From assembly GCF_001642475.1 (NCBI RefSeq), contig NW_019173952.1, positions 124,001 to 188,000 of the forward strand: a DNA stretch of 64,000 nt. Reading direction: 5' to 3'. Below are positions 1-12,300 of the stretch, one piece after another. A program made the position numbers and the translations under genes. How positions within the stretch are numbered: position 1 is the stretch's first letter; every line of letters begins with the position of its first letter. The notes beneath the pieces are model-generated. The model saw nothing but the letters and a program-made list of their open reading frames with translations, ran no database searches and was not told the origin of the DNA. Source of the DNA: Fonsecaea monophora. Lineage: Eukaryota; Ascomycota; Eurotiomycetes; Chaetothyriales; Herpotrichiellaceae.

Positions 1-284
1 CTTTGATGCCAAGCAAGTGTACCCGGCACATGTATATATATATGTAATTTATCTGGAACAATGTTGTAAATTTTCTGCAGGTCCAGGCTGTTTGGCAATC
101 CATTCATTCGTTTATGCACGATGCATGATGCATGGATACATGGATACATACATACGTCGTATATACAACACATATGTATATACAAGAGATCGATCTTCCT
201 CATCCTTTTCTTCTTTCTTAATCCTCTACCATCTCTTTCCGTGTCGAATTGATACTTTCGATCGACGCACTACAGGGTCAGAAC

Positions 285-2159
285 CTACCAGATCTTCTTG
301 GGATCGACAGGGATCTTCTTGCTGCTTCCCCGTTCCAGCTCGTCAATCTCTGGGAGGTTGTCGACGTCCAAATGCTCGTAGACTGTTCCACTGCCTCTCA
401 GGGCATCCGTCACTACTTGCATGTACCCCAACACCTTCTCCTCCGTCAGTCGTCGTCCGACGATCTGTACCGCGATCGGAAGACCCGCCATCTTTGCACT
501 GTCGTAGTACTTGTACGCACCCTTCTCGATTCCGTTCGAAGGCCTGAACCCCTTGGGCAGAGCGTCCTTTTCTTTGTCCACCTTTGCAACGGGTATGATA
601 CCGGCCGAGTAGTCCAAGAGATTCCACAAAAACGTGTACCCGCAGCTGCTCACCGCCTCCTTCATGCAGCCGTGCGGCAGGGCTGGGGTCGCGTTTGCCG
701 GACCCAGGATGAAATCAAACTGTTGCGCGGGTTGGTTGAGCCAGTCGAACCAAGTCGCCCTGTAGGCTTCGCGCTTGGCAACCCAGCGCCACTGCTCGAA
801 GGCGCTTAATGGATGGAAGTAACGCAGGATGGACGCCCACACTGAATCGCGACGGACATAGCGCGTGAAGAGGTACCACAGATATTTAAGAGGTCGAGGC
901 AGAGACATGTAGAAATTGATCTGTGCGGCGCCTGGGTCGTTAGACTCGCCCGTGCGGAAAAATGATCGGAAGGTCTTGCCGCCATCTGCGCAGAGCAGCA
1001 CGCTGGCGATCTGTAAGCCTTGGGCGGGGGTGGCATTGGGCGGATATGAAGAGACCGGGATTTCAACCACTTGGTGGCCAGCAGAGCGGAGCGCTGACGC
1101 TGTAATTTCCAACCCACGAGATATCGCTGGAGAGGGGGCGCAAACGCCGTCTGTGGTCATCAAGCCGATACGTAGCGGTTTCTTCTCTAGCGCTTCATCG
1201 TACAGTTCCTGTCGCCATGGGATGGGGTGCACGGTGTAGTCGACTTCCCAGGGCTTCATGCCGATAAACGCCCGCGTGAAGTAGATCAAATCGTCTAAAG
1301 TCCTGGCCATTGGAGAGAAGACACTAGGTATACCTTCCTGCCCAGGCATAGAAGTATTCATACCGACCTTCGGCCATCTGCCAGTTGAACAACGTATAGA
1401 GTTGATCCCCGACCACGCAGCGGGAGCACGCACCGACCCCGCGACGTCCGAGCCGATTCCGATTCTCGATCCATTCAGGGCCAGCAGCGCGCCTTCGCCG
1501 CCCGTACTCCCGCCCGGCGAGTATTTGGGATTGTGTGGGTTCTTGCAGACGCCCCAGAGATCATTCGTACTCTCGAAGCTCAACAGTGTTATGGGCAGCG
1601 CAGTTTTGGCGTGTGGAATGGCCCCAGCTCGCTTGAGGAGCTTCACCATAACGCCGTCTTCGCTGTATGGTTTGAAGACGTGGCGCGAATAGCCCACGCT
1701 AACGTCGAAGCCCGCTACAGCGATGGTATCCTTGAGGGACACAGGGATGCCCGCAAGCGGACCCTGAAGGTTCACATCCTTTGCCCACGATTCAGCCTCG
1801 GGCAACAGGATCTCTGTCACGCAGTTGGTCCGCTGCTGTGCCACGGCGGTGGTCTTCCCGTAGGTGCGGAGAATGTCAATCGGCGAAAGGGCGCCATTGT
1901 GAACGTCGCGGACGAGCTGCGCGATCGGGGCATTAAGGATAGAGCGCTGCTGGGAGGTGAGCGGGCCTTTGTAGGGGTCTGGGAGAGACTCGAAACGAGC
2001 GTCACGCTGGCGCTGCTTGATTATGCTGGAAGTACGTCAGTATCCGAGAGTTGATGCAATGTGATACATCCCAACAGGCCGCTTGGGGAAGGGAAAAGGT
2101 GAGAAATTGGTAACTGACCAGGCCCGGCGGTGCTCGAAGTAATCAAACGGCGGATACAT
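285..2159 (-). CDS. Amidase (amidase-signature family, acetamidase-like)
   Basis: Predicted 593-residue amidase that hydrolyses a carboxamide to acid and ammonia; the substrate is unknown. Exons 2159..2119 and 2025..285 are joined over a 93-nt intron with a CTGAC branch site. The long frame alone has no ATG at its front, and the short first exon supplies it (MYPPFDYFEHRR). The amidase-signature triad is visible: Lys112 in VSLKDT, cis-Ser187 in the GGSTGGEGA stretch, and nucleophile Ser211 in GSDVAGSVR, with the family's usual 24-residue Ser-Ser spacing. The length matches fungal acetamidase-like enzymes (about 540-600 aa). No signal peptide is seen, so it is probably cytosolic. It lies tail-out at the window edge, with a Zn2Cys6 regulator upstream on the same strand; a regulatory link is possible but unproven. 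Confidence 0.9.
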
Positions 2160-2745
2160 GGCGACGGTTCACATGGTTGCACTGGAAGGTAGGGAAACAG
2201 CGTGGTGCATATGGAGAATATGTAGTCGTAAGTAGTATGGAGGTTAGGAGTTGAGCGGCTGCGTACATGAGGACGGCGAAGACGGAGGGGTGTATGTCGC
2301 CCAACCATGTCGAGAGCTGTGATTGGTCTACTCGCTTGGGCCTTCCTCATGCGGACTGATGTCCAAGTCTATACAAGTGCTCAGTACACGGACAAGATAC
2401 AGCTCAATAGAGGCATGTGAAACTTGACACAATACTTCAAGACTGGTGCATAATACCTAGCTACCTATGTAAATCCCGTAATAGTACATTCGCTACACAT
2501 ATATATATCAACGCTGTCCTGGGTCACATAGCCCTTTGCCCATTGTTAGCCTCCTTTTCTGTACTCTTGTGTCTGTCTGTGCATGTCTCATATCTGCATC
2601 GCTAGAATAAACGTAGCTCGGACGAGGCCAATAGCCCATCCACCATTCGTGCAAGGAATCCACGCTGCGATCAAGGCTAGTGGGAGTCATCTATACAAGT
2701 ACTCATGTCAACCAGCATCGCCGTTGCCTGACCCAATGTGTCAAG
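2160..2745. other. Intergenic spacer, amidase promoter side
   Basis: Spacer between the amidase start and the stop of the upstream regulator gene on the same strand. It should hold the amidase promoter and the regulator's 3' end. A short TA run lies near 2500. No gene or structured RNA is supported. Confidence 0.5.
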
Positions 2746-5173
2746 TTATACTGCCTGGGTAAACGAGCGTACCATTGAGGTATTAATCATCATGGCGGGA
2801 TCGTGATTGATGCCTTGGTCTTGCTTGAGATGAGCAAAGCCAGCATGCTCATTGGCACGCGGGGTAGTATCAAGATGCCGAGATTGGTCCATGGGCAAAC
2901 CCAGCGGCGACTCAAAAAACACTTGTCGAGACTGGTCTGGGGTCATGGTATCATAAGGAGTAAATTGTGCTTGCCACCAATCATCGTACATTGGCGGATG
3001 GTACATCATTGGTGGATGAACCCAGTGATGAGCGGCCTGGAATTCGTGGAACTGCTCTAGAGGAGTCGTCCCATATCCCACCGCGGACATTGCTGTTTGG
3101 TCATTCGCCGTGAACGAGGTGGAAACTGCTGGTGGCGGACATTTGTCCTGCTGGAAGCTCGCCTGCTCAGGTCGATTTTGAACGCTGTTTGCAGCTGCGT
3201 CATGGAAAGCCGCCATAGCCTGAGCATAATGATGGTCAGTCCCGGGATGCCAACTTGCACGTCGCTGCTCTAGGTGGCTCGGGGCAATATCCTTGAACTC
3301 GAACATTTGTCGCTTGTTGGCACCCAGTTTCCCCTCGAAGCTAGGTCTTCTGCGACGTTTGAGGTTCGCATCATTCCTCTTGACTTTGGCCGCAAAATCG
3401 GTCAGGGGTGCGGCCGGAGGAGTAACCTCGCCGGTAGGCGTTGTCGGACAAGTAACGGTCGGCCCAAGATTGATACCAGTGGCGCTGGTAGGAGGGTGCT
3501 CAAGCTCCTTGATTCTTTCGACAACCAAATCCAGGGATGTGATGGCCAGGTCAACAACTCCTGTAGCCTGGCCAGCTTTCCCAAGATCTTTAAAGATGCT
3601 CAAGGTCCGCTCTACACGCTTCGAACCTATGCTCACGCCGACCTCTTGGCGGATGGTGGCGATGCCCAACATCACAGCGGCGCAAAAGACACCAAAACAT
3701 CGCGGCCAGGATGAAGCCGTCTTGGTTGGGTCGAGGCTATGGATGGAGTCGAACATCTCGGTAATCAGCCGAGAACACTTCAACAGCTCCCTGTATTTGG
3801 CTCTCTTGGCCGACGTGTGTTGGTTACGCATCGCCCGGAGCATCTGACAATGCAGCACCATCAGCATAAGTTGAACGTCGATGTGATGTTGGGTAATTGC
3901 AATGGACAGTGAAGGGTCAGACGAGTTGTTTTGCGGCACCGGCGGTAGCTTCGACTGCAGGTGGTAAAGTCGAGTTAGATCTGCTTCTAGCCTGGGCTCC
4001 CTCTCCTGGGAAGACAATATTTGCGGGTCATTTTTGCCCCGGTTGAAGCGCTCCAGGACTTCGAGCATGTACTGTGAAAAGTCATAGAGTCTTTCCTGGA
4101 GGTCCTGTTCTTCCGGCCTCAAGGCTGTTGGGGACGGCCTGGGGATGCCATGGAAAGAAGCAATAAAGGGACAGCGACCCAGGAGAAAGCTGAGTTGGAC
4201 GTCGAGTTCTATGAGGAGCCAACAGAGATGACGGCCTGGTTGTGAGTTTTTATCAGCCTCACCTGAGGCTGCGCCAGGATCCATGTCCACTGAAGAGGTT
4301 AGCACAATGAGCCACTTCAAGTCGAAAGGAATCTGATTAACACTTACAACCGAGAATTTCTGCATCACGGACGAGACTTGGGAAAGCGGCCCAGGCTTGC
4401 GTTGCCCTTCCCGCATCAAGTAGATTCCGTACGGCTTTGTATTTCATATAAAGTGGCTCGAGCCGTGCTGGGATTTCAATGTCGAAGTCATCATCTATTT
4501 CTGCCATTTGGCTCTGGTTCGTTGTTGGGTCATCGTCACTGGCGTGACCTTCCCAGTTGAAGACTTGGACAGGCCGGATCGAGTCTAAGATCTCGCGGAA
4601 CCGTCCGTTAGTAGGCAGTAACGACTTGAACTGCATAGAGGGTTAGCCTTTTGACATCGTTGTGTTGGAGGGCCACATTACTTCGTCTATGCTCTTGGAT
4701 AGTGAGAGGTTTCCACAGAAGTGTTGCTGCGGAGTTGCGAACCCCCGGGCTCCTTCGACCGCACCCATCTTATCAGACCCTTGTTTGGCGCTACGGCAGG
4801 TGCCGAACGCCTCTCCGTGGGAGTGCTCCGTATCATGAACTTGTCTAGGCTAGCATCTTCGTCAGCAGTGCTCTGACAGTCGTCTGTATGGCTGTCCGGG
4901 ACTAACTTGATTCCTCGGAAAGGAAGTGAGGTAGAAGCATTCGGGCTTGTCACGCTTCTTTTGACACGTCGTACAGGGCATGCCTCCAGAACACTGCAAC
5001 CATAGATTAGCAGGGAGACTGCGACATTCCTGGGGAATGCACTGTACTCTTGATTTGCTGTCACGGCAGGGCTTGCATGAGTTGGCCCGCCGTTTACTGA
5101 ACACTGATGGTTGTGGGAGGCCAAGGGCCTGCACGAACACAGTTGGAGTGTTAGGGATGCCGGTCAACATCAT
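2746..5173 (-). CDS. Zn2Cys6 fungal transcription factor, five exons
   Basis: Predicted 735-residue nuclear DNA-binding regulator. Proposed exons: 5173..5048, 4993..4907, 4849..4682, 4630..4348 and 4289..2746, with introns of 51-58 nt; all phases join. The binuclear zinc cluster appears only after splicing: Cys33, 36, 43, 49, 52 and 61, spaced C-x2-C-x6-C-x5-C-x2-C-x8-C, with intron 1 falling just before the third Cys. After a linker with QQHFCGNLSLSKS, a middle-homology region follows (FKSLLPTNGRFREILDSI, then LLIELDVQLSFLLGRCP), typical of Fungal_trans regulators. The C-terminal third is Pro/Gln/His-rich and probably disordered. The start is uncertain: the ATG at 5173 is in frame, but CTAAC plus GTGCAG just inside could be the end of another intron. 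Target genes are unknown; the neighbouring amidase is one candidate. Confidence 0.85.
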
Positions 5174-8100
5174 GTTTTATGCACCTATTGCCTTGCCATT
5201 CAACGGATCGAACAGCCGTGACAAAGGGGTATGATGATTGTCTGCGGTGCAACTGGCAGACAGCTTGGTATTGTGAAGCAGATATGCAGTGGCCTTGGGA
5301 TATCAAGCGGCTCAATGACAGTGACCTGCGGGACAGAGGCTCGTCTTCGAAGCTAATGAGTGAAGATTGAGACGTTTGTAGAATATATCATGGCATTGGT
5401 GACAATAACGTTAACATATGATGTCCAAACGTCGAAGTGATAGCCAGAGAATCCGATCGTTTGCAAGACCATGGCAGGGTCCAGGCACGAGGTATAATAT
5501 GGAAATCAGGGACCTCAGAGGGGACTGACTGTTGATCCCGCTTCGCACAACTTTACAATAAACGCAAATGTAAAATGCTGAAGGAGGGTGGAAGGTGGAG
5601 TATCCCAACCGGGGTTGGATGCCACAGTTCGGAGTTCCCAGTATTGTTTGCTCCAGACTTGTGTGCCAATCACCAAAGAGCATTCAAATGCAGCAACTCA
5701 TGAGGTGGATGGGGATGCAAGCAGTTGAGAGAGGGACGACAATGCTGGAGGGTGTGTTAGGTTAGCCATTTCCCAATAGCGTGCAGCCGTCCACTATGCC
5801 AAATCGACACCAATGCATGTATCAATTCCACATACGGCTAGAGTCCACTCAGGGGTGCAGGCCTAGCGAGATGCAAGTTGACGAAAGGCAAAAAAAGCTT
5901 GCAATGGGAAGACTTAGCGAAGGCCCAGAGACCGGGTGGCTATCGTCCTTTGACCAACGCTGCTAGGGTGAGGGTCTCCATCTTCTGCATTCGTTCGGCC
6001 CATATCACCGCCAGGGGCGGCGAATAAGACAAGTGAGAAATGTTTGGCCTTTAGGTCCTCGCATAATTTAGTCCGGAGATGCTGGTTCAGGACAGTAGTG
6101 CACATGATGAGATGAATTGGGAAGTCCAACATGGCAAAGATCCCTCGTGGGATGTTCGCCTAACAAGTCTGGCGGCAGTTTTCTCCGAGCCTCGAGACCA
6201 TGTCACCATGCGTCGATTGCTCCAGGCTCTTCCCTGGCCCTTCCACAGAGAAAAGGCGAGAACGACGTATTTGACATCACTGAGGTGATTCGGTCCAGAT
6301 GGCTACGATACTCCGGCCCAGAACGGGCACTGGACGGCAACCACAGGGATGAAAGGATGGATTCGGGCCGTGTTAGGTTCCCTGCACTACCAGACTGTGG
6401 GATGGATTGTATTAGCGGCTGAGAACCACAGTGGTCGCCTAGAGTAGACACTCAATGGCAACAGCGGGGGCCCGATAGACGAGAGATGAGAAACCCAGAT
6501 CTTGTCTTGCTCGAGCGAGACAGTGGTGGGCACTGGATCGATCCTTTCGAGTCGACGGGATCAGGGCTTGAAGGTAAAGCTAATGGCCGTGGTCGCCGAA
6601 TAGCCCAGATATGCCGATTCATTGGTGGACGGAGAGTTTTCATCATCTTCAACGAGCTCCGCTATACTGCATAAGGCCCTTTCGTAGCTGAAGAGGAGAA
6701 TTAACATCGGCTGGCAGGCCCAAGTTGCCGTTTGCCGGCGGCTTGTGTGGCTTGCATAGGCTATACTAACCGTGAAGATTTCGCCATCCTGAAAGAGTGC
6801 GACAAGATGAACCGATCAGGAGGCGAGCTTAGCTCGATCGAGCTGTGGCAATGTCTCCAAAGTCGTCCGAGCCGTGCCGTATGCCCAGCACCTCCGTGCT
6901 TGGTGCTTGGTGGATTGTACGATTAGGGAAGAGCCCATCTCAAAACGTAGCTCAAATCCTTGATTTTGCTTTCAACCCGCGACCCGCAACCCCCTTTGAG
7001 GCCAGCTGAGCTGAAGGAGTGTGTCCAGGAGAGGAGATGGCTAGTGAGGCAGGAGGAAGAAGTAACTTTTTTCGAGTGCTCCATAGAGAACGGAGGACCC
7101 CGCGGAGGGAACAGTCGTCAAAGGACGCCTTGTTTGCCACCTTTCTCTCTTGAATCTTGGGTGTGTTTTCTTTGGCATGTCAGCTTAAGATTCTCTCTGT
7201 GTAACCTCTGGTGCATCTAGATGTGTGGACGGAGGTGACACAAACAGCGATCCGGGGATGGTCTCAAGATTGCAACAAGAGCACGGGCCACCTGTGCTAC
7301 CCATGCCACCCGCTGTCACTGGATACTCGTCGCTCGTATTAGGCGAGGAAGATCCCCACGGCTGATCAATAGTTTCAAGGCGAGGGAGCCCATCCCTGGC
7401 AGTTTTGACACCGGCTTCGAGGCCCGCCTCCGCGGTCCAGGGCCACATTCCTACAGGGCCAATGAGAAGGTCGCTTGCCCCAGGAGTTTGGGTGAATGTA
7501 CGTAAATCACAAAGCATTGGTGGCGGTTGGTAGTGAGGACGAGGCTTGCCCCGGCCGCTCGGCCAAGACCCTCGAAACTCTTATATGCTCGACATGGGAA
7601 TTTTGGAAATGCCCTAGACAAGGATTCAGGCAAAGTGATTTGCAAACAGCTCTGCTAGGCGGTGCGGATAGCACGGCAGGCCCTTTGCGTGTGCACTGGG
7701 ATGCGCCAGACCCATCTCGTATCGCGGTGCCTGGGGAAGATGTTCTTGTTCAGGCGCATTCCTGACGTCCGGATTGAACATGCCGACCTGTGGCCGAGCG
7801 TGGGATGCTAGTCTCGTTGAATTCCTGAGTAGAACAAGTCGTCTTTTGCCGAGAGCCTGCACGCTCAGCGTGGTTGTTACAACGACACCGCATGTTTGTT
7901 CCTGGCCAATCTGCGCCTGCATTCACCATCCACATCGCCAGACCGTCGACGCATTGGGTCTGCTCATTCGGCAGATCTAGCTTCGAACCGGCGGGGAATA
8001 TCTCTTCCTTAAGGTCCAAACCTGCCAGACGTGGCCTCAAACAGAAGTCAGTTGTCTCTTTTTGGCTTCAGGCCTCGTGCATGGGTGAGAGGAGCCCCAT

Positions 8101-9361
8101 CTTCTGGTGATAAAAAGCCTGTAAAACATGCATGTCATTCGCGAGTCGATCGAACCTTGTCCCAGATAGGCCGCAAGTCCAGTGTGTCAGGGCAACAGGT
8201 GCCTGAAGTAGCTTGTTGAACTCCTCGGAGTCGCTCTCTGCCGGTCGATCGTTATTTGTCAACCCCTCGCTCTGATCTAAGTGCAGGGACCGTGCAGCAC
8301 GAGGAGTGTGCACGAGATGGTGAAAGCATCAAAGCTACCAGGCCATTTGATACCTAAACGTCCACATTTGAAGGTTCTGCCTTTATCGGCCATGCCTATA
8401 CAGGCCGTGGGTTCTGTGTCCACGCCTACCCCCTTCAGGGCCAGCTGTGTCATATCGAAGGTTGATGATGGTGGTTGGCAATCCCACAGTCATGTAGTCA
8501 TAGCCCAAGGTGGCGCTCACCAGTGTGTCTCAGCCCTCCTCAACTTGCCTCCCACACCCTAGTCAGGAGACCGGAATGATGATACAGCACTGGTCGAATT
8601 CGTCTGGGCGAAGGCTTTTGCGCAAAGGGGCGTAGGGACAAGGATCTGTGGCTGTCTTTTAGAACGTCCCAAGGCCGATGAAGACATCCTCTGGCACATA
8701 ACGAAAGTTCAGCATCAAGAGCCTCAGGAGGGCGCAGGGTGATGATACCATAGTACAGGACGACTTGTCTTCTTCCGGCCTATCCAGGAAAGTTGGCTTG
8801 GTAGTGTGCTATCTCTCTTTGCCGCCCATGCTGATTTCTTGTTGAGGATGTTGTGGGAAAGGCGGATCAATCTGAGGTGAAGAATCGAGAGGCAGGTCAA
8901 GTTGTTCGTACAAGGACAGGATATACGCCCAGGCTGGGGTCTCTATTCCTAAATCTCCAATTTCCACAGCTTGAACGCAGAGGCACTGCAAAACACTTGC
9001 GCGGACAGGGGAGAGACAGAGAGACCAGGGACACTATTAATTACATATATGTGTCAAAGAATAGGCCTAATACATCATTCCCTTATGCTCAGGTCCGAAC
9101 GCCGCGCTCATCAAACTGGCAAAAAATCAAACCCAAAGTGTAGTTTTTCCCACAAGCCCAACACGAAAGTTCTGATTGCCCCTGGCTCAGTTCTCTTGTT
9201 GACCACTGATTGCAACAAGACTGCCAGATTCGTGTACCCTCGACGTAGTTCCGCACCAGACGATTGTCTCCAATCATCTAGAGCCCTCCGCACAATATCT
9301 ATTCTGCAAAACGGTCGTGAACTTCGTAATGCCCGCCAAAGGCCCATGGTCAATCCGTCGC
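5174..9361. other. 4.2-kb region with no supportable gene
   Basis: Only short reading frames (under about 110 codons) on both strands, overlapping one another, with no recognised domain and no exon chain I could join. Minus-strand scraps around 7200-9000 have a few protein-like runs but are broken by stops. It may be long regulatory DNA, a non-coding transcript, a fast-evolving orphan or a decayed gene; nothing decides between these. The right end carries the 3' side of the TRP-like gene. Confidence 0.5.
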
Positions 9362-12300
9362 TCAGTATGCCGGACGCCCATGGACTTCTGCGGTGCTACC
9401 TTCGAACTCTGGCGAATCCGGACTTTGGTGGATATGGTCGCTTGCTCTGTGTTGTTGCACAAAACCCATATTTGACGGTCGCTCATTGCGAAGATCGGCT
9501 CCGTGGGTCCCTAACGCGGATGTGGCCGACTGGCGCATCTGAGTTGTATATGAGGGGTGCACGGTAGCATTCTCGTCTCCATCGCGAAGCACGCTCGACG
9601 TGGTCGATTCTGCCCCAGTCGAGTATCTCTTGTTGCGAAATGTTGAAGGCTGTGTATTCGCAAAAGGGATACGGCTAGTACCCAACGTCGACGTTGGCGC
9701 TTTTCGGGATGAGAAGTCTGCCGGACGTAAGGTAGACAACGCAGAGTCAGCCAGTCCTCTGTCGCCCGAATCGCCACCTGATTGTCGTCGTGAACTCTTC
9801 CTAGGAATGGCAGGAACTGCTGGGATGTCTGTCTCAGGTGCGCGCGGGGGCTTTCCGCGGGATTTTCTTGAAGCCTCCGACCCAATGCGACTGGGCAACT
9901 CGATACCACCCACGGATTCGATCAGGGGCAACGATGGCGGCCTTGCCGAGACGGGACTTTCTGGTTCCTCATTTTCCTCATCGTCGTCAGAACCTGCAAC
10001 GGAGATGTCATCATAGACACTTTGATGGTGACTCTGTCTCTGGACCTTGGGTTGTGGAGGGGGAGACGAGACTCCCACGGTATTTTGATCGGTCTGGCTC
10101 TCTTCTACGCTTCGGACGTCGTCGTGGTAGGGTTCAGTAACCTGAGATTCCCGGACAGGAGCAGGTGGTGGAAATAGCCCTGGAGGAGGAGCGCGGGCAC
10201 TCCTGACCACCTCGAATCCCTTGTTCTTCTCTTTTGTCTTGCCACCCAAAAGATTTTTGAACCATCCGGTGGCTGTGGATACAGGCCCTGTTGGATCGGC
10301 CGGCCCAGTTTTGAGCTTCCGCGTCCCGCTGTTAGAAAGAGCGGCTCCACGAACGCCGTAATAGAAGTCAACTTCTCTCACGGCATAGTCGGTCTTTGTC
10401 CTCGTCAAATCGTTGCTAATGTCTTCAAAGTCATCATTTTCCACAGGCATCGGAGTAGAAGGTCCTTCGCCGACGTCGTCTTCGACCGCTCCTTCACTTG
10501 CTTTAGCGCCTTTCAATGACGCTTGGGCTAGATCTGGGCGACTGTCGGCTCCGGCGAGTGCATCCATTGTGTTTCTGCGCGGCGGTCGATAGTATGGGTC
10601 CTTTTGTTCCACCTGTCTTTGAATACCGACAATTCCCCCCAGGGATCCAGCGCCACTAAGGCGAACGGTAAGTCGCCTTGATCCCCTGCTGGATCTATCT
10701 GGCGTCGCGTTGCCAACAAGGCGGCCATCAAGGTTCTGGCTGATCCTGTTGGAGTGCACGCCGCTCTCTAACAGAACGCCCGACGCCGCCGAAACACTGC
10801 GAGACCTAGTCTTGGCCATCTGTAGCTTCTGGTGATCATTTTCAACCGTGTTCAGCATGGCCGCGTTCGATGACATGCTATGGCGCGGGTCCTGGGTAGC
10901 CCGCCGCGGCATCCGTCGAGAAAGTTGTCGCATTCCAAACACCTTGTTCAACCCACCTCTAGTAGCGGCCCCTGTTGCTTCATCCCGTCCGCCAGCGCCA
11001 GCAAGACGAGCAATGACTTCGACCAAAGTTTGTACGGCATTCAGGAAGAACCCAAAAACCATGGTGCAAGCATGAATAATGAGGATTGCATACCCGATCC
11101 AGCCTCTCGACGAATCTCCAACGTCCAATGTAGGCACAAAAGCTATAGAAAGCAGAATGGTGATGAGTCGGATGACCGAAAAACAAGTGTGATAGATGTT
11201 CATGGAGGTGGCTGATGGAAATGGCCGGAAAGCGTTGATCGTAAGAATCAGAACAATCTCACATATTGCCAGTAGCACGATTTGCGCGATGCCAGACGGC
11301 TGGACACCTCCAATTGCAATGCCGCGGACAAAGTTAACGACAAGCGGAATCAGCGCAAAAGTAGCGGCGTCGTCACAGTAGGTGTTGTATAGAGGTCCGT
11401 AGGCGAGTACCATCAGAAAATCGTCGAAGAGGAACGAGCGTGGTCTCGTCCGAACAAACAACAACAGTACCCAGATCAAAAAAGCGATGACGACAACCAG
11501 CGCCACGGCTGCTAATGCGACGGAGTATGCTGGCCCTTTCCCTGCAATCAGGAGCTGATAGAAAGACAGTGATGCTAGAGGTAGCAAGAAGAAGTTCATA
11601 ACCAGCCGGACGACATTTCCAGCCGTGAACGGTCCGTTTTTGGAACGGAGATCCTCTGGCGGCTCCCTCTTGATCTTTCGGTAGATCCAGCGGACCGCGA
11701 ATCCCATTTGCGTCAGAATTGAGACGGCAGCAACAATGACCACCAGCCAGACGATCATATCTGCCCAGACATCTTTGTCCGAGGTCATGCCGACCAGTTG
11801 GCTCATTCGATCAAGACCATATTTGGTGCCCTGACGATATTCGTAGATACCGTCTACCACGCTCTGTGTGCCATTTCCGCCAGTCACAAAACTCTCGTTG
11901 AACATAAGCGAGGACCATGAGACGCGGCTTACTGCCGGTTGATAGAAACCAGGATAATTCAAGGACAAACTGCCAGTCAGCACAACAAATTGAACGTATT
12001 GCAAGCAGTCCCCGAATCCTGGAGTAACTAGACGTAGCAAGTCTTCGTCACGCCCAAAATTGCTGCTCCAATGAAACAGGTCCACGGACCCCCACGGACT
12101 CAGAATGGCGGCGGCGATGGTAGCGACTCCGACCACGATCAACACCACGAGCGGTACAAATCTGAGTATGGCATTGAGAGACCCTCCTAGGTCAGGAGTG
12201 ATTGTGGCGGTGACGCAACTGTAGTATTGCCCGTTTGCATCACCTGACTGAACTCTCAACGTGGCTTGAAGTGAGGCAAAGGCGTAACTGGAGGATAAAT

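Noticed and set aside
1533..2054. 173-codon plus-strand frame
   Set aside because: Antisense to the amidase exon that holds the catalytic residues; no protein features of its own.
7185..8991. Possible decayed transcription-factor gene on the minus strand
   Set aside because: Some short protein-like runs were seen, but no zinc cluster, no joinable exons and many stops; not enough to call a pseudogene.
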